A DNA stretch of 64,000 bases from an uncultured Clostridia bacterium. Lineage in GTDB: Bacteria > Bacillota > Clostridia > Saccharofermentanales > Saccharofermentanaceae. The DNA is taken from positions 62,001 through 126,000 of the forward strand of contig CAMIYM010000004.1 of assembly GCA_946403085.1 (NCBI GenBank), read 5' to 3'. Below are positions 1 to 5,712 of the stretch, one piece after another. Position 1 is the first letter of the stretch, and each line of letters starts with the position of its first letter. The position numbers were made by a program, and so were the translations under genes. The notes under the pieces were generated by a model. The model was not told where the DNA came from and made no database searches. It saw nothing but the letters and a program-made list of their open reading frames with translations.

Positions 1-2
1 TT

Positions 3-1463
3 GATCTTGATAATAAGAGGATCGATACGTTTATTGATTACAATTGGTGCAGTGCGGATATGAATATGCTGTCACTGCTCGATATGGTTGAAAACGACGG
101 CAATTCGGTTACTCTTGCAGGTCTTGTGGAAGGAAAGTTCAATTTGACTGCAGGTGATCCCAAATCAGGACTGGAGTATTATGTCGTCGAACTGAAAAGG
201 ACAGAGAAGAATCCTCATGCAGGCAAGACTGTCTTAAGTCTTTATATGGAAGATGAGACCGGGTTCGATGAAGTTGCTGATGCAATGCGATCCTTTAACA
301 ACTCAAGCAAAGATTACTTCATAAAGATAACAGACAGATATAGCAAAGATAACTCTGCAACGCGTAATGCTCAAAGTGATAGTGAATACAGACAGGCCAG
401 CCTAAACAGAGACAATAGCTTTAGTAATCAGCTTACTATGGATATCTTGAGCGGTAATGGTCCGGATATATTCGTAAACACCGGTAAGCTTGGAGTCCTG
501 AATAATGAGAATTATCTGGCCGACCTGTCACCATATTTCAATGACCTTGACACTTCGAAGTATTTTACCAATATTGTTGAAGCATCGAAGGTCGATGGTA
601 AGCTTTATCAGATGCCTGTCTGCATCAGGATCGTAGGAATCGGGACAAAAAGAGAGAATGCAGGAGCGTCAGGCATTGGCTTTTCGCTCAATGAATATAA
701 AGAGCTAGTAAAAGGACCGTTAAACGGCAAGGATATCCTTGGTACAGGACAGGCATTTTACTTTACAAGTCTTTTCAATAACATGAGCGAAAAGTTCATG
801 GTTAAGGGTAAAGCTGATCTTAAATGTCCGGAATTCGCTGCTTTGGCCGCTTATGTAAAGGATAATGTTCAAGATAAGGATGTAGCCGTTGATGAGAATA
901 AAATGGCTGAAAAGTATGAAGCTATTCCGGTTACATGTTATGGAATAAGCTCGTACTTCGGTGAATTAGCAGAGTATAACGGTGATTATACGATCCTGGG
1001 ATTGCCATCCTGTGACGGACGCGGTCCGCAGTTTGATGCCTGGGTCTCAGTCGCGGTGTCTGCTCAGGCAACAGATATCAGCGCATGCGCCGAATTTGCC
1101 AAACTTCTGTTGTCTGATGATATACAGACCGGATTTGCCGGTCAGGAATACCTGGTATTAAACCGTGAGGCGTTCAGAAAGAGCGGGGCAGCCGCTGTAG
1201 ATTTTTATAATGGCCCCGGAGTAAGAAGACTTGCCAGTCAGGGTTATCAGGTAACGGAAAAGAAGGAAATGTTCTCTCAGAAAGATATTGACGATCTTGA
1301 AGCGGTTATTCTCAGCTGCTCAGGCATGAAGTCAGAAGATTCAGCAATTAGTATTATTCTGACAGAAGAAATGCCGGCGTATTTTCTTGGACAGAAAAGC
1401 CTGGACGCGGTTGTAGATATAGCTCAGGATCGAATACAAAAAGTCCTGAACGAGCGTGGATGA
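3..1463 (+). CDS. Extracellular solute-binding protein (family 1-like), 5' truncated by window edge
   Basis: The frame is open from base 3, so the gene begins upstream of the window; the ATG at 60 is an internal methionine. From about residue 75 after that ATG the protein reads like a family 1 extracellular solute-binding protein, with an ISGNGPDI-like motif (here LSGNGPDIF), a DLSPYF segment and a DGKLYQMP segment, the usual lobe-one signature of sugar/oligosaccharide ABC binding proteins. The preceding part (TFIDYNW, LAGLVEGKFNL) does not look like a signal peptide, so the full protein probably has an extra N-terminal domain, as in large clostridial binding proteins. No transporter permease follows; the next gene is ssrA on the other strand. 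Substrate unknown. Confidence 0.75.
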   Translation, partial: DLDNKRIDTFIDYNWCSADMNMLSLLDMVENDGNSVTLAGLVEGKFNLTAGDPKSGLEYYVVELKRTEKNPHAGKTVLSLYMEDETGFDEVADAMRSFNNSSKDYFIKITDRYSKDNSATRNAQSDSEYRQASLNRDNSFSNQLTMDILSGNGPDIFVNTGKLGVLNNENYLADLSPYFNDLDTSKYFTNIVEASKVDGKLYQMPVCIRIVGIGTKRENAGASGIGFSLNEYKELVKGPLNGKDILGTGQAFYFTSLFNNMSEKFMVKGKADLKCPEFAALAAYVKDNVQDKDVAVDENKMAEKYEAIPVTCYGISSYFGELAEYNGDYTILGLPSCDGRGPQFDAWVSVAVSAQATDISACAEFAKLLLSDDIQTGFAGQEYLVLNREAFRKSGAAAVDFYNGPGVRRLASQGYQVTEKKEMFSQKDIDDLEAVILSCSGMKSEDSAISIILTEEMPAYFLGQKSLDAVVDIAQDRIQKVLNERG

Positions 1464-1470
1464 GATGTGC

Positions 1471-1507
1471 AAAAAAGAACCCCCGTAAATGTCCAATCTA
1501 CGGGGGT
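1471..1507 (-). terminator. Intrinsic terminator of ssrA
   Basis: A perfect 9-bp inverted repeat (ACCCCCGTA at 1479-1487 and TACGGGGGT at 1499-1507) lies just past the 3' end of the tmRNA. On the minus strand it is followed by TCTTTTTT, a classical U-tract. Confidence 0.85.
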
Positions 1508-1521
1508 AACTTCATGTTTTC

Positions 1522-1900
1522 TGGTGGAGATGAGGAGAATCGAACTCCTGTCCGAAACCTCTTCCTCCGGGACAATCTCCGGGTGCAGTCGACGGATGAA
1601 TTATTCCTATTCCCGCGTGGCCCATCGACGGGCTTCGGTTCCAGTAGCTTCATAAGATTTAAGTCGCTATCCGGCGCAAAGCTTAACCGGTAGGACTGCC
1701 TGCTTAACCTCTCTCAGGCGAGGTCTTCGGTGTACGTACACTCCCGCGAGAAGATAGGCGGGAGGACGGTAGCCTTAGGCTGCTACGAGCTCTGTGTTGT
1801 CTGCAATTACTTGCAATTCCCCGTTTTTTAAGGAGGCACAACGAGGATCCTCCACCCGCTTTCCCGACCTCAGAAGCCCCGTCGAAACCGGTACATCCCC
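1522..1900 (-). ncRNA. ssrA: Transfer-messenger RNA (tmRNA), one-piece
   Basis: On the minus strand the RNA starts GGGGATG and ends CATCTCCACCA; these ends form a 7-bp acceptor stem (one G-U), with a T-arm (AGGAG-TTCGATT-CTCCT) and an encoded CCA. The length of 379 nt fits one-piece tmRNAs. The tag reading frame lies at 1775-1804: resume codon GCA, then codons for A-D-N-T-E-L-V-A-A and TAA, preceded by an AGTAATT context like that of other tmRNAs. The charged tag would be A-ADNTELVAA. It rescues stalled ribosomes with SmpB, which is not in this window. The tag ends in VAA rather than the usual LAA. Apparent ORFs across this region are artefacts. Confidence 0.95.
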
Positions 1901-1908
1901 AGATCTGG

Positions 1909-1947
1909 AAAAAATAGCTTCGGCCACACAACACTTGTGACCGAAGC
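1909..1947 (-). terminator. Terminator-like hairpin in front of ssrA
   Basis: Arms at 1917-1927 and 1937-1947 pair over 11 positions (one G-U on the minus strand) and are followed on the minus strand by TATTTTTT. It could end the upstream zinc-ribbon gene, but it lies between the best ssrA promoter (1965-1992) and the mature tmRNA 5' end, so it may sit inside the ssrA leader. Confidence 0.65.
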
Positions 1948-1964
1948 ATTTTAGCTTATGCGTG

Positions 1965-1992
1965 ATTATACAGTCTCGGCGGCGAAAATCAA
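1965..1992 (-). promoter_or_regulatory. Probable ssrA promoter
   Basis: On the minus strand TTGATT (1992-1987), a 16-bp spacer and a consensus TATAAT (1970-1965) lie about 65 bp before the mature tmRNA end. The -35 box overlaps the last codons of the upstream gene. RNase P would trim the leader. Confidence 0.6.
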
Positions 1993-2564
1993 GTTTCTTC
2001 GTCGAAATTCAGATCCTTGGTAACATCATAGGGCTCAAAGCTCTGGCTGATGATCTCCTGGGCTTCCTTAAGTTCAGACTCGTCTGCGACATCGTCAGGT
2101 ACATAAGGCTCAGGTTCGATAGGTGTTTCAGCATATCCTGTGTTGTATGGATCAAGTCCGTCATACTTCTTGTAAGGATTGTTGAGGATCTCTGTGCCGC
2201 AATAGAAGCACTTGGAAGAGAAGGGCTTGTTCTCCATCTTCTGAAGTCCCTTGCCACAGTTGGGGCAATTAACGGCGTTCTTAAAATCTGTTCTCTTCTC
2301 AAGAAGTACAGCTTCATTAAGAGCTTTATCGAGCTCATCGTTTGTTGCACCCTTTTCCTTAAGTAAGATCCAGAATGCGTGGAGAAGGTAAGTCTGCTTC
2401 TCTACCTTACGTCTGAGTTCTTCAACTTCTTTAATTGACTGATACTCATTCTTGAGCTCACCATCTTTGCCCGGTTCTTTAAGACCGTGAAGAAGCTCAT
2501 CAGCTTCATTAACATTCTTGAGCTTTGCCATATCCTTGATCATGTTAGGATCGAAATCTACCAT
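1989..2564 (-). CDS. Hypothetical zinc-ribbon protein
   Basis: This is a 191-residue soluble protein. The ATG at 2564 has a strong site (AGGAGGTAGG) just upstream. The N-terminal half is charged and helical (about residues 1-95), followed by a treble-clef/zinc-ribbon knuckle pair: CPNCGKG near residue 99 and CFYCGTE near residue 118. The C-terminal 65 residues are acidic and Pro/Tyr-rich and look disordered. No enzyme motif is visible. It lies between the amidase gene and ssrA on the same strand, but an 84-bp AT-rich gap upstream suggests its own promoter. I do not recognise a specific family; a scaffold or nucleic-acid-binding role is only a guess. Confidence 0.7.
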   Translation of the reverse strand: MVDFDPNMIKDMAKLKNVNEADELLHGLKEPGKDGELKNEYQSIKEVEELRRKVEKQTYLLHAFWILLKEKGATNDELDKALNEAVLLEKRTDFKNAVNCPNCGKGLQKMENKPFSSKCFYCGTEILNNPYKKYDGLDPYNTGYAETPIEPEPYVPDDVADESELKEAQEIISQSFEPYDVTKDLNFDEET

Positions 2565-2648
2565 TGCAACCTACCTCCTCAAATATAAATTTGTTTGACT
2601 AACTGATACTAATATATCAAACTTTTTGTATTTTCAAACGAAAATCGA

Positions 2649-4136
2649 TTACTTTGCTAAAAACTCTGAAATCGCAACGGCTACCTTGTAGGGAGTATCC
2701 TCATTCGCGATGAGAGCATCGTCCTCGCTGTTGCTTATATAACCTATAACAAGTTGATAGGATCTGACTGAATCTGCGTAGTTAAGGCCGGTATACATCT
2801 TGGATCTGATGACACCCAGAGAAGTGGAGCCTATCTCTTTTGCGACCATATCTGCAAGTTTTTTGCCTTCTACTGTTGAAGAAGAGAGATACTTGCCTGA
2901 GTCAGGGATATATACTTTGACACCTTTTTTAGTAGCGTCTTCTATTCCGTCAGCATGAAGTCTGATGAAATAATCTGCTTTGTTGTCAGTAGCTATTCTC
3001 GCGCGCTCGATATTGGAGATATTGGCTTCATTGGTATCTCTGGTGAGGATAACTTTGGCACCGCACCCTTCGAGGTACTCTTTGACTACAAGAGCATATC
3101 TTAACGTGATCTCATATTCCTTAGCGCCAGTATCTACGCCGGTAGCACCTGTTGTGGCCTTATCCTTTTCTGCTGAAGTCTTGGGAATGGCATTCTCAGG
3201 TTCGGTATTTGCTTCTGCCTGGTGACCGGGGTCGATAACTATAGTCTTACCCTTAAGATTCGGATGGTCGTCCTTAAGCGTAATCGGTGTGGGCGTAGGA
3301 GTAGCAGGGACCGGTGTGGGAGTGTCGGTAGGGAAGTGCTTGGGAGCAGGACCGACAATGTCATCAGTCTCCACAGCGGTGGATATCGTATCAGACGGCG
3401 GCATTCCGAACATCTCGTTGAACTTGCCGTCGATCCTCTGCTTATTGAAAAGATATACGATATAGAACAGACCGATAATGAGCAGTGCGGAAAGCAATCC
3501 GACGGCAACGCTCATGTAAGGATTCTTGGGTTCTGCGGGTTCTTTTGGTTCTTCGATCTTCTTTTCGGGGATCTCGATATTAAGTGATTCCTCATAGGAA
3601 AGATCATCAAGATCGATGTTCTCCTCCCTGGGCGGGAGCTCTTTTTTTACCGGTATCTTCTTGCGGGGAGTTTCCTTATGAGAGGCATCCTTATGGGGCA
3701 TCTCTTTATGGGAAGTCGCTTTTTGAGGAACAGCCTTCTTTACGGGAGCATTATGAGGAGCGTCCTTACGGATCTGCTCTTTTTTTACCGGGGCGCCTTT
3801 ATTGACCGGACCATTCTTAGCAGCAGGCTTTTTTGCAGGATCAGCATTCTGGGGAATGGGCTTCTTGTTTACCGGACCATTCTTGGGGGGAACAGCTTTA
3901 TTGTTCCTGTCCTTTTTAGGAACAGGCTTCTTTTGAGAAGGCACATTGCCTTTGACAGGTTCTTTTCTGTCAGGAGATTTCTGCTGTCTGTTATCGTACT
4001 TTTTTACAAAGTCGTTGATAAAGCCTTCGCGTTCGGAGGATGGCATATCGTGAAGACGGTTATAGAGGAGCTTCCTTTTATCAGAAGGGAGCTTGTCGAT
4101 GATCTTCTTGAATTTGTCGAGATTGTTGCCTGGCAT
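2649..4136 (-). CDS. Membrane-anchored N-acetylmuramoyl-L-alanine amidase (Amidase_3)
   Basis: The 495-residue protein has three parts. Residues 1-50 form a small charged domain. Residues 50-205 are a low-complexity Lys/Pro/Ala-rich cytoplasmic stretch. One membrane helix (about 208-230) is followed by a Pro/Thr linker and a C-terminal Amidase_3 domain from residue 297. Zinc ligands are visible as IDPGH (H305), the Glu after TGAK (E340) and the His of RLHADG (H394). It should cleave the amide bond between MurNAc and the stem peptide outside the cell. The long basic tail on the cytoplasmic side is unusual and could bind acidic lipids, nucleic acid or a partner. It is divergent from the PadR operon across a 250-bp region. 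Confidence 0.88.
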   Translation of the reverse strand: MPGNNLDKFKKIIDKLPSDKRKLLYNRLHDMPSSEREGFINDFVKKYDNRQQKSPDRKEPVKGNVPSQKKPVPKKDRNNKAVPPKNGPVNKKPIPQNADPAKKPAAKNGPVNKGAPVKKEQIRKDAPHNAPVKKAVPQKATSHKEMPHKDASHKETPRKKIPVKKELPPREENIDLDDLSYEESLNIEIPEKKIEEPKEPAEPKNPYMSVAVGLLSALLIIGLFYIVYLFNKQRIDGKFNEMFGMPPSDTISTAVETDDIVGPAPKHFPTDTPTPVPATPTPTPITLKDDHPNLKGKTIVIDPGHQAEANTEPENAIPKTSAEKDKATTGATGVDTGAKEYEITLRYALVVKEYLEGCGAKVILTRDTNEANISNIERARIATDNKADYFIRLHADGIEDATKKGVKVYIPDSGKYLSSSTVEGKKLADMVAKEIGSTSLGVIRSKMYTGLNYADSVRSYQLVIGYISNSEDDALIANEDTPYKVAVAISEFLAK

Positions 4137-4262
4137 TAGAATCCTCCGCTAAGAATATAACACTCTTTATTTTTTAGACAAAACTTTTAATTAGGCATAT
4201 TTAGAAGAGATATACTTAGTTTTTTTGTCCGTCGAAAACATGGCGCAGAAATCATTTTCGGA

Positions 4263-4309
4263 ATTGTTCAAAAAACAGTATTGAACAATAAACAGTAGTG
4301 TGCTATAAA
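4263..4309 (+). promoter_or_regulatory. padR promoter with overlapping inverted-repeat operator
   Basis: TTGAAC (4281-4286), a 17-bp spacer and TATAAA (4304-4309) make a good promoter. A perfect 9-bp inverted repeat, ATTGTTCAA (4263-4271) and TTGAACAAT (4281-4289), overlaps the -35 box, which fits autorepression by the PadR protein encoded downstream. The rest of the 4137-4386 gap must also hold the divergent amidase promoter. Confidence 0.65.
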
Positions 4310-4316
4310 TGGTAGT

Positions 4317-4360
4317 GACGGCGGGGGCGCTAAGGAATAGGGGGCGCCCCCAACCCCCGT
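4317..4360 (+). promoter_or_regulatory. GC-rich structured leader of the padR operon
   Basis: GGGGGCGC (4323-4330) pairs with GCGCCCCC (4344-4351), while the following CCCCCGTC can compete for the same G-run. This very GC-rich block in an otherwise moderate-GC region sits between the promoter and the ribosome site. No U-tract follows, so it is a leader structure rather than a terminator. Confidence 0.45.
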
Positions 4361-4386
4361 CAAATCGGAATGAAAGGGGATTTGCC

Positions 4387-4719
4387 ATGAACAGCCAAAT
4401 CAAGAAGGGCATTCTCGATTTGTGCGTGCTGGCCTTACTCGAAAAGGGCGACAGTTACGGCTACGACCTCGCAGGTAGCCTCGCACGCAAAGTCGAAGTA
4501 GCAGACGGCACTGTTTATCCGATACTGCGTAAGCTGGCTTCTGAAGGTGTGGTATCAACATACTTACAAGAATCTCAGAACGGGCCGCCGCGCAAATACT
4601 ACCACCTCACTGATGCAGGACGTAACAAGCTGAACAGCGAGCGTGAGGAGTGGATCAAGTTCTGCGGGGAAGTTAACGGAATATTGGAGCGAGAGACTGG
4701 AGGAAAGGCTGATGAATAA
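4387..4719 (+). CDS. PadR family transcriptional regulator
   Basis: The 110-residue protein is a PadR-type winged-helix regulator. The N-terminus (MNSQIKKGILDLCVLALL) and the YGYDLAG, VADGTVYPILRKL and PPRKYYHLTDAG motifs are typical. The ATG at 4387 is chosen because AAAGGGG lies 7-11 nt upstream; the longer reading frame to 4309 would run through the GC-rich leader. It overlaps the next gene by 8 nt. PadR-HAAS pairs are common in Firmicutes, where PadR represses its own operon. The inverted repeat at 4263-4289 is a likely target. Confidence 0.9.
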   Translation: MNSQIKKGILDLCVLALLEKGDSYGYDLAGSLARKVEVADGTVYPILRKLASEGVVSTYLQESQNGPPRKYYHLTDAGRNKLNSEREEWIKFCGEVNGILERETGGKADE

Positions 4720-5281
4720 GACAGAATATCTTGCAAAGCTCACAAACGAGCTTGGTCACATGCCTTATGGTGATGTTAAAGACATTATCCAATCAATTGA
4801 AGAACACTTTGATGAAGGTGTCAGCGAAGGCAGAAGCGAAGAAGAGATCGCTGAAAGCCTTGGTGATCCCAAGGAACTGGCTGCTGAATTCAAGGATGGA
4901 GCTAAGTTCAAGCAGATCATGAAGAAGCGCAAGCTCTCTGATAACTTCAAGGGACCTGACGGAAGAGGCAGGATCTTTGTGATCATTTTCAACTGCTTCG
5001 TAGGAATCGAATGCTGGCTTCTCCTTTTGGCAGCCATCATTGCAGCTGCTATGTGTCTTGCAGGTGACGCGGCTATTATAGGTTTGATCCTTGCAGGTCT
5101 CATTTTCGGAACACTTGCAGAGTTCCTTGTACCTTTCATTTTCCTTATAATCACACTTGTTTGTGTAGCAGTTTTCCTTGTAGTATTGCTTTGGCTCGGA
5201 ATCAAGTACTATGCAAAGGGACTCAAGGCATACATCAGATGGAATAAGAACGTTTGGAATTACGGCTTAGGGGAGGACTGA
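4712..5281 (+). CDS. HAAS/DUF1700 family membrane protein
   Basis: The 189-residue protein begins MNKTEYLAKL behind the ribosome site GGAGG, inside the end of padR. Residues 1-70 form the HAAS domain (DVKDIIQSIEEHFDEG, then the ESLGDPKELA motif), a helical module that is almost always next to a PadR gene. Three to four hydrophobic helices follow (about residues 88-165), then a short cytoplasmic tail. This is the DUF1700 architecture. It probably acts in membrane sensing or adaptor signalling downstream of PadR control; the actual ligand is unknown. The next small membrane gene starts 2 nt after its stop. Confidence 0.85.
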   Translation: MNKTEYLAKLTNELGHMPYGDVKDIIQSIEEHFDEGVSEGRSEEEIAESLGDPKELAAEFKDGAKFKQIMKKRKLSDNFKGPDGRGRIFVIIFNCFVGIECWLLLLAAIIAAAMCLAGDAAIIGLILAGLIFGTLAEFLVPFIFLIITLVCVAVFLVVLLWLGIKYYAKGLKAYIRWNKNVWNYGLGED

Positions 5282-5283
5282 TC

Positions 5284-5466
5284 ATGAGTAAGAAAGATAT
5301 TAAAGCATTGATTACCGGCGCGATTGCTCTTTTCCTCGCATGTTTCTTCGGAATCATCACGATCGTTATTTTCGCAGTCAAGCTTGGCGGCAAGGCCATG
5401 GAATATGACTGGAAGGGTGCTTTCGGACAGGTTACGGAACAGATCCAGGGCACCGGAGATAATTAA
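5284..5466 (+). CDS. Small membrane protein of the PadR-HAAS operon
   Basis: The 60-residue protein has one strong membrane helix (about residues 8-30) and a short soluble tail ending in a Gly/Gln-rich segment. The ATG at 5284 follows the stop of the HAAS gene by 2 nt and has the site AGGGGAGGA upstream, so it is the third gene of the operon. No family is recognised. Position and coupling suggest that it works with the HAAS membrane protein. Confidence 0.7.
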   Translation: MSKKDIKALITGAIALFLACFFGIITIVIFAVKLGGKAMEYDWKGAFGQVTEQIQGTGDN

Positions 5467-5503
5467 GTTCAATCGGTAAGTTTTTGGGATAGGGGTAGAA
5501 GTG

Positions 5504-5545
5504 GAGGCTGTCTTGTATAATAAGGCAGCCTCACAAATTTTAAGG
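5504..5545 (+). terminator. Probable terminator of the padR operon
   Basis: An 11-bp stem (5504-5514 with 5522-5532, one G-U) encloses the loop GTATAAT. The following sequence is only moderately T-rich (ACAAATTTT), so termination may be partial. The loop also looks like a -10 box and could help transcribe the next operon. Confidence 0.55.
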
Positions 5546-5556
5546 TGGAGATAATT

Positions 5557-5712
5557 ATGGAAAAAGACAGTGAACTCGATTCCAGGATCGGGCAGATGCT
5601 TCAGGCGGAAAAAGATAATGTCATCCCCCGAATGACAAAAAAGGATTACATCATAGCAGCGGTCATTACAGTGATCTCACTTATAGGAATTATAGGGGGA
5701 TTCTTCTTATGA
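5557..5712 (+). CDS. 51-residue single-span membrane protein, coupled to the fusion gene
   Basis: This short ORF has ATG at 5557 with AAGGTGGAG 7 nt upstream. It encodes a charged N-terminus (MEKDSELDSRIGQMLQ), a basic hinge (MTKKD) and one C-terminal helix ending GIIGGFFL. Its TGA overlaps the next start as ATGA (5709-5712), so translation is coupled to the transporter-acyltransferase fusion. The orientation by the positive-inside rule puts the N-terminus in the cytoplasm. Small single-span subunits often accompany transporters, which is the best guess here. No family is recognised. Confidence 0.75.
   Translation: MEKDSELDSRIGQMLQAEKDNVIPRMTKKDYIIAAVITVISLIGIIGGFFL

Noticed and set aside
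1460..1949. Apparent ORFs on both strands after the solute-binding gene
   Set aside because: They lie over the tmRNA and its terminator, whose acceptor stem, T-arm and tag frame are clear; the encoded peptides resemble no protein.
2980..4139. Plus-strand ORFs opposite the amidase gene
   Set aside because: They mirror the Lys/Pro/Ala-rich low-complexity stretch and the catalytic domain of the amidase, with no ribosome sites of their own.
4309..4386. Upstream start for the PadR gene
   Set aside because: It would begin at the promoter -10 box and translate the GC-rich leader; ATG 4387 has a proper ribosome site.
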